Source: Zymomonas sp.
GTDB taxonomy: Bacteria; Pseudomonadota; Alphaproteobacteria; Sphingomonadales; Sphingomonadaceae
Direction of reading: 5' to 3'
Length of the DNA stretch: 24,004 nt
NCBI GenBank assembly: GCA_027489105.1
Contig: JAIYAJ010000579.1
Span: 1-24,004 of the forward strand
The translations under genes were made by a program, and so were the position numbers. Positions 6,501-14,978 of this stretch are shown piece by piece. How positions within the stretch are numbered: position 1 is the first letter of the stretch; each line of letters begins with the position of its first letter. The notes beneath the pieces were generated by a model that did not search any database, had not been told where the DNA came from, and saw only the letters and a list, made by a program, of their open reading frames with translations.

Positions 6501-8723
6501 TCAGATCTTCACGCGAAGACGGCCGGTGAAGCGGCGGGGATCGCCCGGAAACAGCGAGATGAAGTTCGCGGTCACCGTGCGCTGGTCGGTCAGGTTCGAG
6601 ACCTCGAACGAGATGCGATAGCGATCGTCATCGGTCGTGAAGCTGATCGCGGCGTCGACGAAATCCTCGGTCGTGGTCTTGGTCGTGTTGAGGATGGCGA
6701 CCCAGTAAGGCGAGTTGTGGCGCCAGTTGGTGCTGCCGGTGAAATAGCCGCCCAGGCTGGCAACCGGGACGTCATAGGACGCGCCGGCGCTGACCTGGAA
6801 GGTCGGCACGCGGACCGGGGTCAGCGAGGTGGTCAGCGTCGTCGCCAGCGGTGAGATGTAGGTGTAGCGGCCCTTCATGTAGGACGGGTTGGCGAACAGG
6901 CTGAGGTTGCCGAACTTGGCGGTCGCTTCCACTTCGACGCCATAGACACGGAAGGTGCCGGCGTTGAACGGCAGGCTGGCGATGACGCCCAACGAGTTGG
7001 GCACACCGGCGGTTACCTGAAGGTCGGTGGTGCGGGCATAATAGCCGGTGACGTTGAGGCGCAGCTTGCGATCGAACAGCTCCGACTTGATGCCGGTTGC
7101 AGAGGACCAGGTCTTTTCGGGCCGGAAGGTGACCGCGTTCTGCGGGAGCGAGGCGGTGCCGTTCCAGCCACCCGACTTGAAGCCATTGGTCGCCGACGCG
7201 AACAGCATGACGTCAGGGTTGATCTTGTAATCGACCGCGACGCGGGGGGTGAAGCGCTTGACCGTCTGCTTGAGCGGGATGCCGAAGGCCGTGACGGCGG
7301 CATTGCCATAGGAGAGCGTCGGGAACTGCGTGGACCGGATGAAGTCGAGCTTCTTCTTCTCCCAGGTGTAGCGGCCGCCGAGCGTGAGGGTAAGCTGCTC
7401 GGTCGCGTGGAAATCGGCCTGCGCATAATAGGCTGCCGTCTCTACGGCATGTTTGTAGAGCGCGTCCTGGATCGGGCGGAAGGCGGTGGTGCCGCCGGAG
7501 AAGCTCGTCTGACGATCGTCCGAGGTCTCCTTGAGATAGAAGAGGCCCGTGACGAGGTCGACCTTTTCCCCGAAGGAATAGTTCAGCTTGAGCTCGTGAC
7601 TATGTTGCTCGTGAACGGCATTGTCGACGAGGATGAAGCCGGCATATTTGTTGACGGCCGAGGCATTATATTCGTTGATATAGCCCTGGTCGAGGTGGCG
7701 ATAGCCGAAGATGTAGGTGATCGAGCCGTTCTCGATCTCGTAATTGGCGTTGCCGCCGATCGCGAAATTTTCGGACAGGTTGCAGTTGCCCCGCTCGAGG
7801 GTCAGCAGCTTGGTGACATTGTCGCCGCCGCAATTGGTCTGCGAGAGGCCGGCTGCGCTTTCGTAGAAGACGGGGCGCGTCGTGGCATTCTTGACGTAGG
7901 GGTTGATACCCGGAACGCTGCGAAGGCCGGTATAGGTGCTCCGGTTGCTCGTGAATTCGGCGGACAGGTCGATCGTCAGCCCGTCGGTCGGCAGGAAGCG
8001 GACGTCGCCGCGGACGCCATAGCTCTCTTCGCCGTTCAGCCAGTCGCCATTGGTGATGTTCTTCAGATAGCCGCGATCATGCACGACGAAGCCGGACAGC
8101 TTGGTCAGCACCTTGTCGCTGACCGGGAGGTCCGCGCTCGCCTTCATCGTGTAGCGCTGGTAAGAACCGGCGGTCAGTTCGATCTTCAGCCCGGCATCGG
8201 GCGAAGGCTTGCGCATGATGACGGCGATCGCGCCGCCGGTGGTGTTGCGACCGAACAGCGTACCCTGCGGTCCGCGCAGGACCTCGACGCGCTCGGTGTC
8301 GAAAAAGGCGTAGTTATTGGCGTTCTGGCGCGCGATGTAGATGTCGTCGACATAGGTCGTGACCGGCGCGTCGAACGTCGCGGTGGACTGCGAATTGCCG
8401 AGGCCGCGCAGATAATAGGCGTTTGCGGTCGCGAGACCTGCATTGTGCTGGGAGATCATGCCCGGCACGAACTTCGAGGTGCTGATCGCATCGAAGACCG
8501 CCAGCCGTTCGATCATCTTCTCGCTGAACGCGGTGACGGTGACCGGCACCGACTGCAGTTTCTCGGCGCGGCGCTGCGATGTGACGACGATATCCTCGAG
8601 GCCCTGCACGGCGTCCGAACTGGCCTGCGGTGCGGTCGGGCTGGACGCCTGGGCATAAGCTGGGCCTGCGGCGAGAATGATCGGACCCATGAGCGAGGTA
8701 AGCAGCAAACGGTGGCTGGTCAT
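6501..8723 (-). CDS. TonB-dependent outer-membrane receptor
   Basis: 740 aa from ATG 8723, with an AGGGG stretch 8 nt upstream. The signal peptide is about residues 1-24 (cleavage near AYAQA). The TonB box region EDIVVTSQRR follows at about 43-52. The plug domain (about 55-165) contains PVTVTAFS, ISTSKFVPGM, YYLRGLGNSQST, VTTYVDDIYIAR, VEVLRGPQGTLFGRNTTGGAIAVIMRKP. The rest is a 22-strand barrel with repeated aromatic/Gly strands, ending in a short beta strand (RFTGRLRVKI). This is the Sphingomonadales subtype used for carbohydrates, aromatics and other organic nutrients as well as siderophores. Placed between an MFS gene and catabolic hydrolases, it probably brings the pathway substrate across the outer membrane; this is inference. 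The terminal residue is Ile rather than the common Phe. Confidence 0.95.
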   Translation of the reverse strand: MTSHRLLLTSLMGPIILAAGPAYAQASSPTAPQASSDAVQGLEDIVVTSQRRAEKLQSVPVTVTAFSEKMIERLAVFDAISTSKFVPGMISQHNAGLATANAYYLRGLGNSQSTATFDAPVTTYVDDIYIARQNANNYAFFDTERVEVLRGPQGTLFGRNTTGGAIAVIMRKPSPDAGLKIELTAGSYQRYTMKASADLPVSDKVLTKLSGFVVHDRGYLKNITNGDWLNGEESYGVRGDVRFLPTDGLTIDLSAEFTSNRSTYTGLRSVPGINPYVKNATTRPVFYESAAGLSQTNCGGDNVTKLLTLERGNCNLSENFAIGGNANYEIENGSITYIFGYRHLDQGYINEYNASAVNKYAGFILVDNAVHEQHSHELKLNYSFGEKVDLVTGLFYLKETSDDRQTSFSGGTTAFRPIQDALYKHAVETAAYYAQADFHATEQLTLTLGGRYTWEKKKLDFIRSTQFPTLSYGNAAVTAFGIPLKQTVKRFTPRVAVDYKINPDVMLFASATNGFKSGGWNGTASLPQNAVTFRPEKTWSSATGIKSELFDRKLRLNVTGYYARTTDLQVTAGVPNSLGVIASLPFNAGTFRVYGVEVEATAKFGNLSLFANPSYMKGRYTYISPLATTLTTSLTPVRVPTFQVSAGASYDVPVASLGGYFTGSTNWRHNSPYWVAILNTTKTTTEDFVDAAISFTTDDDRYRISFEVSNLTDQRTVTANFISLFPGDPRRFTGRLRVKI

Positions 8724-8772
8724 GTCTTTCCCCTTTTTTCGGCCACGTGCCGAACACGCGTACCAGCCACTA

Positions 8773-8800
8773 TTGTTATATTGATATACTCTTAAGTCAA
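8773..8800 (-). promoter_or_regulatory. Candidate AT-rich promoter for the TonB receptor
   Basis: A consensus-like TTGACT (8800-8795, minus strand) overlaps the MFS stop codon. It is followed by an AT-rich tract with TATAAC after 14 nt or TAACAA after 16 nt. The tract (8773-8800) stands out against the GC-rich surroundings and contains a small TATAT-TG-ATATA palindrome. The spacing is short for sigma-70, so the -10 element is uncertain, but an internal promoter that lets the receptor be expressed apart from the MFS gene is plausible. Confidence 0.4.
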
Positions 8801-10098
8801 ATGGATCGGTCGGCTTTATCTGCTGCGGTCAGTCGGGGGTATCTCCCGAGAAAAAGAAAAGCCGCCGAGCAGACAGGAAGAACGACCGCTGACGCCAGCA
8901 AGGCCGGGGCGAAGTCCTGGGTGCGATCGCGAATCACGCCGAAGACCAGCGGGGCGAATCCTGCGCCGGTCGCGAAGCACACGTAGAAGATGCTGTAGAT
9001 CGCCGAATAGGCGCGCATCCCGAAGAAGCGGGAGGTCAGATAGGCGACGACATCATATTCGATGCCGAGCGCAAAGCCGATGAGGAGGATCGCGAAGCGG
9101 GCCATAGCCGGATCGAGGGTGCCACCCGCCAGGATGACACAGGAAATTGCCGGCATGCCGAGCAATATGAACGCGACCGCCGGTGCCCAGAACCGATCGA
9201 GCAGCAGACCGCCGATCAGACGCCCCGCGATCGACGCCAGACCGATGAGCGGCGTGATCGTGAGGATCGTCTGCGGGTCGAGGCCGCGGTCGAGCAGGAT
9301 CGGCTCGAGATTGGGTACGGCGCCGGCGAGCGCGAAGGAGATCGGAAAAAGCACGATGGCGATGAGCCAGAAGCGCCAGTGCCGAAGGGCCTGTCTCCGG
9401 CTAAGCCCCGTCAGCGCCTCGGCGCCTGCGCTCTGGATCGTCATTGCGTTCCGGAGGGAGGGCGTGCCCTTCTGTTCGCGAAACAGAAGCATGACCATCG
9501 GCAGAGCCACCAGCAGCGGAAGCAGACCGAGCGCGACATAGCCTGCACGCCAGCCGTGAAGCCCGATGACCCAGGCGAGGAGCGGCTTGCAGACTATCCC
9601 GAAAAGGCCGGTCCCCGTCATCGCGATGCCGAGCGCCAGGCCCCGATGACGGTCGAACCACTGGTTGACCGTCCTCGTGAAGGTGATCGGCAATGTGCCC
9701 GCCCCGAGCGCGGCGGCGACCGCCCAGGTCGCGTAGAACTGGATCAGCGAGTTGCCGAGGGCGGCCAGCGAGAGATAGGCGAGGCCGAAGCAGGCGAGCG
9801 AGGCGATCGCGATCGGGCGAGTTCCATATCTGTCGCAGAGCATGCCGGTTATCGGGGCCGCGACGATGACCGTCACGGTGGTGATGGTCAGACCCGCCAT
9901 GATCTCGCCGAGCGACCATCCGAACTCGCGCGCCAGATGCGGTGCGAACACGCCTGCCGTGTAGAAGGGCATGGCGGCCAGGCCGCAGCCTATGCCCAGA
10001 AGCGCTGCAAGAAGTATGGGCCATCCCCGCCGAAACTCGCTCCTGCTTTGGCCGGTGTCGCTGACATCGGCTATTTCACCATCAATTTTTGCCTGCAT
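8797..10098 (-). CDS. MFS transporter (oxalate/formate antiporter or monocarboxylate-type)
   Basis: 433 aa from ATG 10098, supported by GGAG 8 nt upstream; a frame extension to 10230 would add a non-membrane N-terminus and is rejected. About 12 hydrophobic segments are visible, beginning WPILLAALLGIGCGLAAMPF. The MFS loop 2-3 motif appears as GMLCDRYGTRPI. An internal equivalent (RLIGGLLLDRF) starts the second half, after a cytoplasmic loop at about residues 195-235. The sequence FGWSLGEIMAGLTITTVTVIVAAPITG resembles the OFA/MCT-type families that carry carboxylates. It lies divergent to the cytochrome b561 gene and upstream of the TonB receptor on the same strand, so it may supply the inner-membrane step of the same uptake route. 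The exact substrate cannot be told. Confidence 0.85.
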   Translation of the reverse strand: MQAKIDGEIADVSDTGQSRSEFRRGWPILLAALLGIGCGLAAMPFYTAGVFAPHLAREFGWSLGEIMAGLTITTVTVIVAAPITGMLCDRYGTRPIAIASLACFGLAYLSLAALGNSLIQFYATWAVAAALGAGTLPITFTRTVNQWFDRHRGLALGIAMTGTGLFGIVCKPLLAWVIGLHGWRAGYVALGLLPLLVALPMVMLLFREQKGTPSLRNAMTIQSAGAEALTGLSRRQALRHWRFWLIAIVLFPISFALAGAVPNLEPILLDRGLDPQTILTITPLIGLASIAGRLIGGLLLDRFWAPAVAFILLGMPAISCVILAGGTLDPAMARFAILLIGFALGIEYDVVAYLTSRFFGMRAYSAIYSIFYVCFATGAGFAPLVFGVIRDRTQDFAPALLASAVVLPVCSAAFLFLGRYPRLTAADKADRSI

Positions 10099-10236
10099 GC
10101 CGCACACTCCAGTGGCTCCCGCAATACAGGACCATCTTGCTGTCACCGAACCCACAGGAAGCGCCCAGTCTATCCGGCCAGTGGGCACGAGCGTGTGCGA
10201 TATTGAGCGGAGCGATCGGTAGCGCATCATCGCAGG
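10099..10236. promoter_or_regulatory. Divergent intergenic region between the MFS and cytochrome b561 operons
   Basis: These 138 nt separate two divergently read units and must hold both leaders. The MFS side has a clear GGAG ribosome-binding site. I could not identify convincing -35/-10 pairs or an operator palindrome, so no specific site is claimed. Confidence 0.3.
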
Positions 10237-10890
10237 ATGACCCGATCAGGAATTGAGAGCACCCGGCGCGCGCATGCCGCCGAGGCAGCGACAGGCTGGA
10301 CACGCACCGCCCGGTGGCTGCATTGGAGCACTGCGCTTGCCATCGCGGTGGAGGTCCCCGCAGGCTTCACCATGGCGTGGACCTATCTGGACGGCGTTAA
10401 AGGCGGGCCCCTCGCAGGCCTCCACATCCGGGCGAGCCAGGTCCACCACACGCTGGGCATGATCCTGCTCTTCACGACACTGTTCCGGCTCTACTGGCGG
10501 GGGCGTCATCCGGCACCGGCCCTGCCGTCGGAGGTTTCCGCTCCGGGCCGGCTGCTGGCGCGTACCGTGCAGGCGGCCTTGTACGCCTTGCTCCTGCTCA
10601 TCCCCCTCAGCGGTTGGGCAGCGCTCTCCGCACTGGCAGGAGGCGCAGGCTTTCCAGCACCGGAAATGTGGTTCTTCGGCCATGATGGTTTTGGCCCCGG
10701 CGGCATCATTCCGCATCTCGTCGCACCGCGTCCGTGGAACGATCCGCTCGGCTATGGGCTTTTCGCACGCGCGCATGTGTGGATGCTGTGGGCAGGGGGT
10801 GGCTTGCTCGCGCTCCATATTGGCGGCGCCATGAAGCACCATCTTCTCGACCGGACGCCTGTGTTGCTCCGCATGATGGGCCGCAAATAG
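10237..10890 (+). CDS. Cytochrome b561 family protein (four-helix di-heme membrane protein)
   Basis: 217 aa with four hydrophobic segments at about 29-48, 70-88, 108-131 and 180-198. The four expected heme-ligand histidines are present: His29 (RWLHW), His70 or His71 (QVHHTLG), His180 (ARAHVW) and His194 (LALHIGG). The family passes electrons between quinol and periplasmic or membrane acceptors. The ATG at 10237 has only AGG immediately before it, so initiation is weak or the start is slightly off. It heads a plus-strand group with a VOC-fold protein, an aldehyde dehydrogenase and a GPH transporter. Its role may be to take electrons from an oxidative step; no cognate dehydrogenase with a quinone-linked subunit is adjacent, so that remains a guess. 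Confidence 0.87.
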   Translation: MTRSGIESTRRAHAAEAATGWTRTARWLHWSTALAIAVEVPAGFTMAWTYLDGVKGGPLAGLHIRASQVHHTLGMILLFTTLFRLYWRGRHPAPALPSEVSAPGRLLARTVQAALYALLLLIPLSGWAALSALAGGAGFPAPEMWFFGHDGFGPGGIIPHLVAPRPWNDPLGYGLFARAHVWMLWAGGGLLALHIGGAMKHHLLDRTPVLLRMMGRK

Positions 10891-10938
10891 GCCGACCTCT
10901 CCCATTCTCCTCCACGCGATCACTGGCGGCCCAGAAAC

Positions 10939-11895
10939 ATGCTTTCATTGGACAATGGCTTCGAGGAGGCGGTCGGCATCGTCGCCGACTGTCAGGCAAG
11001 CGCCCAGCGGCTTTGCCGCGCCTTCGACTATAAGATGCGCCATGAGGGGACGCTCCCGACAGCTGCCGGCCAGCTGCTCGGTTTGGATAGCACGGCGGCA
11101 CGCGAAATCCTGATCGCACACCCCGATGCGGCGCGCGGCGCAATTCGCCTCGTCACGCCCGAAGGGCTGCCCGGCCCGCTGATGCGCGACGGCGCTCAGG
11201 CGTGGGACAGCGGCGGCATCTTCGACATCAATATCCGCGCGCTGGCGGGGATAGACGCGTTGCACCGCCAACTCGGCGCGGCAGGCTTCCGCGCGCACGC
11301 CCCCATCGTCGATTGGGACTTCGGCGTGCTGTCGGTCCGCGAGGTCGTGGAGAGCGATGCCGATGGGCTGTGCATCGCGCTGATGGAGCGCGTCCACCCG
11401 CCGCTTACAGGCTATGACGGCCTTGGCGGCAATGCGTCCTGGGTGTTCAATTCGACCCAGGTCGTGCCGAATTTCGACGCTGCGCGCGCCTTGTTCGTCG
11501 ACCATCTCGGCTGGCTGCCCGTACAGGAGACCGAAGGGCCGGCGGGGACAGTCGGCGGCGCCAACTGCATGGGTCTGCCGGTCGCGCTTGCCGGCGATAT
11601 CCGGATGCGCATCGGCATCTACCACCCACGCGGACGCATGGAGGGGTCGATCGAGATCATCAGCTATGGTTGCGGCGGGCTCGACTTCTCCGCCGCCCGA
11701 CCACCCCAGCGTGGCTGGGCCGCCATACGACTTCCGGTGACGGACCTCACCGCCTTTGCCGCCGCCATGACCCAGGCAGGCTGCGCGGTCGGCAAAACGG
11801 TGCGGTTCCATTGGGCGCCGCATGGCGATGTCGAGGCGCTTGCCGCGACCGCATCCTGGGGTGCTCGCTTCGAGGCACTGCGACTGCTGGACTGA
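10939..11895 (+). CDS. VOC superfamily (glyoxalase/dioxygenase-fold) protein
   Basis: 318 aa with two halves of similar pattern. The first, around residues 90-150, has GGIFDINIRALAGIDALHRQLGAAGFRAHAPIVDWDFG and then REVVESDADGLCIALMER. The second, from about residue 165, has TQVVPNFDAARALFVDHLGWLPVQETEG. The beta-alpha-beta signature 'D....LG......G' with later acidic residues is typical of VOC proteins, which bind a divalent metal and catalyse isomerisation, epoxide opening or extradiol cleavage. No strict 2-His-1-Glu triad can be assigned by eye, so catalysis is unproven. The start at 10939 lacks a clear ribosome-binding site and lies 48 nt after the cytochrome gene, consistent with an operon. 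The product is probably cytosolic. Confidence 0.65.
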   Translation: MLSLDNGFEEAVGIVADCQASAQRLCRAFDYKMRHEGTLPTAAGQLLGLDSTAAREILIAHPDAARGAIRLVTPEGLPGPLMRDGAQAWDSGGIFDINIRALAGIDALHRQLGAAGFRAHAPIVDWDFGVLSVREVVESDADGLCIALMERVHPPLTGYDGLGGNASWVFNSTQVVPNFDAARALFVDHLGWLPVQETEGPAGTVGGANCMGLPVALAGDIRMRIGIYHPRGRMEGSIEIISYGCGGLDFSAARPPQRGWAAIRLPVTDLTAFAAAMTQAGCAVGKTVRFHWAPHGDVEALAATASWGARFEALRLLD

Positions 11896-11918
11896 GCGCC
11901 GGCACAGGCAACAAGACC

Positions 11919-11977
11919 TTTTCGGACAAACCTATCCGCCAAGCGGTTTTTCGGACGTGGCGCCATGGCTGGCGCCA
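11919..11977. repeat. Direct repeat plus twin palindromes upstream of the aldehyde dehydrogenase gene
   Basis: TTTTCGGAC occurs at 11919-11927 and again at 11948-11956. It is followed by two copies of the self-complementary octamer TGGCGCCA at 11958-11965 and 11970-11977, separated by 4 nt. The twin octamers can pair as an 8-bp stem. This lies in the 144-nt gap between the VOC and aldehyde dehydrogenase genes and could be an operator or an RNA processing site. Confidence 0.4.
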
Positions 11978-12039
11978 AGCCGAACAGGCAGTCAGATTGC
12001 AACAAGAGGAGGAGCATCCTCCAAGGAGCAATCACGGTC

Positions 12040-13545
12040 ATGGCTTTCGATCCTCTCGCGCTGCGCCCCGCCAATCTCGCCTTTCTTGCCCGCCGCGCAG
12101 GAGGGGAGGGGCTGCTGATCGACGGAGAATGGCGCAAGGCCGAGAACGGCGCCGACTTTGCCACGCTCGATCCGGCGACCGGGCGGGAAACGGGCCGGAT
12201 CGCAGCGGCAAGCCCTGCCGATGTCGATGCTGCGGTGAGCGCAGCCCGTACGGCTCTGGCGGGTTGGCAGGCGACCATGCCGGTCGAGCGAGCGCGCATA
12301 TTGTGGCGCGTCGCCGATCTGATCGAAGCCAATATCGACGAACTCGCGGAGCTCGAGACGCTCGACCAGGGGAAGCCTCTGTTCGTCGGCCGCTGGGCCG
12401 AGATACCGGGGGCGATCAACCAGTTCCGCTTCTTCGCCGGTCAGGCGATGGCGATCGAGGGCAATTCGATCGAGAGCTCGATCAACTATCAGCCGGCCGG
12501 CCGGCAGATGCGCAGCTGGACCGTGCGCGAGCCGGTGGGCGTCGTCGCCGCGATCGTGCCGTGGAACTCGCCGCTGGTCCTCACCGCGATGAAGCTGGCG
12601 CCAGCGCTGGCGGCCGGCTGCACCGTGGTCCTGAAGCCGGCCGAGGACACCTCCCTGAGCGCGCTGCGCCTCGCCGAACTCATGATGGAAGCCGGCGTGC
12701 CCGCAGGCGTGCTCAACGTCGTCACGGGTCTCGGCGGCCAGACCGGCGCGACCCTCGCCGCGCATCCGCAGGTGGACAAGATCGCCTTCACCGGCTCGAC
12801 GGCGACGGGCCGGGCCGTGCTCGACGCCGCCAAGACCAATTTCAAGCGGGTGACGCTCGAACTGGGCGGCAAGTCTCCGTCGATCGTCTTTCCGGACGCC
12901 GACATGAGCATCGCGATCCCCGGCGTCGCCAATGCGATCTTCTTCAACGGCGGGCAGGTCTGCATCGCCGGCTCGCGCCTCTACGTCCACCGCTCGGTTC
13001 ACGATCAGGTCGTCGAGGGCGTCGCCGCCTATGCCAGGGGGCTGAAAATGGGGCATGGCCTTGCCGCCGACACGCAATTGGGTCCGGTCGTCTCCGTGCG
13101 CCACGCCGAGCGCGTCGAGGGGTTCCTGCAGCGGGCGCGGGGCGAGGGCGCGACGATGCTGACAGGCGGGGAAAGGACCGGCGACGCCGGCACCTTCATC
13201 ACCCCGACGGTGGTCGTCGACGTCAAGCCGGGCATGGAAATCGTGCGCGAGGAGGTGTTCGGCCCGGTGCTGGTCGCCCAGGCCTTCGACGAGCCCGAGG
13301 AGGTCATCGCCGCCGCCAATGACAGCGACTATGGCCTGGCCGCCAGCGTCTGGACCGAGAGCCTGTCGACCGCGCACCGCATGTCCGGCGCGATCCGCGC
13401 GGGAACGGTGTGGATCAACTGCCACGCCATGTATGACGCGTCCTTGCCGATCGGCGGCGTCAAGCAATCGGGCTGGGGCCGCGACAGCGGCAAGCAGGCG
13501 CTAGAGAACTATCTCGAATGGAAAACCATCTGCGCCTGCGTGTGA
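12040..13545 (+). CDS. NAD(P)-dependent aldehyde dehydrogenase
   Basis: 501 aa from ATG 12040, with AAGGAG 11 nt upstream; an in-frame ATG at 11965 would add 25 non-homologous residues. All ALDH landmarks are present: Asn175 in PWNSP (oxyanion), Lys199 in VLKPAE (cofactor), FTGSTATGR at about 250-258, general base Glu274 in LELGGKSP, nucleophile Cys308 in NGGQVCIAGSR, EVFGPV at about 410, and GGVKQSGWGRD near the end. The length is standard for the soluble ALDH family. It oxidises an aldehyde to the acid in the cytosol. Neighbouring monooxygenases and hydrolases could generate such an aldehyde; the specific substrate is not deducible. A GPH transporter follows 47 nt downstream, suggesting cotranscription. 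Confidence 0.95.
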   Translation: MAFDPLALRPANLAFLARRAGGEGLLIDGEWRKAENGADFATLDPATGRETGRIAAASPADVDAAVSAARTALAGWQATMPVERARILWRVADLIEANIDELAELETLDQGKPLFVGRWAEIPGAINQFRFFAGQAMAIEGNSIESSINYQPAGRQMRSWTVREPVGVVAAIVPWNSPLVLTAMKLAPALAAGCTVVLKPAEDTSLSALRLAELMMEAGVPAGVLNVVTGLGGQTGATLAAHPQVDKIAFTGSTATGRAVLDAAKTNFKRVTLELGGKSPSIVFPDADMSIAIPGVANAIFFNGGQVCIAGSRLYVHRSVHDQVVEGVAAYARGLKMGHGLAADTQLGPVVSVRHAERVEGFLQRARGEGATMLTGGERTGDAGTFITPTVVVDVKPGMEIVREEVFGPVLVAQAFDEPEEVIAAANDSDYGLAASVWTESLSTAHRMSGAIRAGTVWINCHAMYDASLPIGGVKQSGWGRDSGKQALENYLEWKTICACV

Positions 13546-13592
13546 TAGGCTGAGCCACCGTCCGACCGAATCCCTCTTCTTCCGGGAACGCC

Positions 13593-14978
13593 ATGACCGC
13601 AACGACCGCCGCCGCCTCGCCCGCCAAACCGACCGACGAGGTGCCGACCGGCGTCGTCCTGCGCTACGGCGTGGGGCAACTCGGTGCGCAGGTTTTCCGC
13701 GATACACCCGCGGTTCTCCTGCCACTGTTCATGACGACGATGCTGGGCGTTCCGGCCTGGCTGGCGGGCCTGGTCGTCTTGGTGCCCAAGCTGTGGCTGA
13801 TCCTCTGCGACCCGCTGGTCGGGGCTTGGTCCGACCGGCTGAAGACCGCAGTCGGCCGCACGCCGTTCCTGATCGGTGGGGCAGTAGGCACGACGATCGG
13901 TTTCATCGCGCTGTTCGCCTTCACCGCCTATCCAAGCCCTTATGTCGCAGCCGCTGCGATCTGCGCGCTGTTCTTCCTCGCCTCGACCGCGTTCAGCATC
14001 TACTCGGTCCCCTATCTCGCGATCGCCGCCGAGCTTTCCGGCGATCCGCATCAGCGCAACCGGATCATGGTGCTGCGGATGGTCTTCGCGACCCTCGGCG
14101 TGCTGGTGGGCGTCGGGCTGGCGCAGCCGATCGTCGTCCATTTCGGCGGGGGCGCCGCCGGCTGGCACGCAATGAGCTGGATCTTCGGCGCGATCTGCCT
14201 CGTCTCGATGCTGACCACCGCCAGCAGCATGCGCAAGGTGCCGCTGATCCAGGCGGGCGCGGTCGCCGGCAGCCTGCGCGAGCAGCTCCGCGTCGTGGGG
14301 CGCAACCGTCCGTTTCTCATCCTGCTGGCCACCAGTTTCCTGTCCAACATCGGGCAGGCCGCCAGCTACACCGTCATCGGCTTCGTCTTTCTCTACGCTA
14401 TCCAGGCGATCTGGCTGATCCCGATCTTCATCCTGTGCATGTCGGCGGCCAGCCTCGCGGCGCAGCCGTTGTGGCTGTGGCTGCCGCGCCGCATCGGCAA
14501 GCCCCGCGCCTATGTTCTCGCCTCGCTCGTCTGGGCGGCGGTCACGGTGACCTGGCTGTGGGTGGGCAAGGGCGGCGCCGACGTCGCGACGCTCCCCGGC
14601 GGACAGCCCGTCAACAGCCAGCATCTGCTGATCCTTGCCCGTGCAGTCGTGATCGGACTGGCGAACAGCGGCTTCATCCTTCTCGCGCTGTCGATGATGA
14701 CCGATACGGTCGACTATCAGCGCCGCACTCAGGGCGTCGCCAATGAGGGGGTCTTCGCTGGCCTGTTCTCGGCCATGGAGAAGCTGGCCTTCGCGCTTGG
14801 CCCGGTCATCGCCGGGATCGTCATGAGCGCCTTCGGCTTCGTGTCCTCGACCGGTGGTGCTGCGGCGCAGAGCGACCGGGCGATCACCGGAATCATCCTG
14901 CTCTACAGCGTGATCCCCGCCAGCCTGCAGGGCATCGCCTTGCTGGTGTTCAGCCGTTACCGGCTGCCGCACTCCTGA
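13593..14978 (+). CDS. GPH-family sugar:cation-type MFS symporter, copy 1
   Basis: 461 aa with about 12 membrane segments. The glycoside-pentoside-hexuronide signature is clear after helix 2: KLWLILCDPLVGAWSDRLKTAVGRTPFLIGG (about residues 66-96). Helix 4-5 text STAFSIYSVPYLAIAAELSGDPHQRNRIMVLRMVF matches the MelB-like 'PY.a...El..d...R..l...R' block. ATG 13593 follows a GGGAA stretch about 7 nt upstream. GPH members carry sugars with Na+ or H+, but sphingomonad GPH homologues often sit in catabolic loci for non-sugar compounds, so the cargo is open. The gene ends by overlapping the 3' end of a second, convergent GPH gene by 29 nt. Confidence 0.88.
   Translation: MTATTAAASPAKPTDEVPTGVVLRYGVGQLGAQVFRDTPAVLLPLFMTTMLGVPAWLAGLVVLVPKLWLILCDPLVGAWSDRLKTAVGRTPFLIGGAVGTTIGFIALFAFTAYPSPYVAAAAICALFFLASTAFSIYSVPYLAIAAELSGDPHQRNRIMVLRMVFATLGVLVGVGLAQPIVVHFGGGAAGWHAMSWIFGAICLVSMLTTASSMRKVPLIQAGAVAGSLREQLRVVGRNRPFLILLATSFLSNIGQAASYTVIGFVFLYAIQAIWLIPIFILCMSAASLAAQPLWLWLPRRIGKPRAYVLASLVWAAVTVTWLWVGKGGADVATLPGGQPVNSQHLLILARAVVIGLANSGFILLALSMMTDTVDYQRRTQGVANEGVFAGLFSAMEKLAFALGPVIAGIVMSAFGFVSSTGGAAAQSDRAITGIILLYSVIPASLQGIALLVFSRYRLPHS

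Noticed and set aside
7407..8795. Long plus-strand open frame opposite the TonB receptor
   Set aside because: The minus-strand receptor has a signal peptide, TonB box and plug motifs; the plus frame shows no recognisable domain.
11670..13322. Long plus-strand open frame of 550 codons across the VOC and aldehyde dehydrogenase genes
   Set aside because: Its translation is Arg/Gly-rich without family motifs and lies out of frame with the clearly real aldehyde dehydrogenase; it is a GC-rich shadow.
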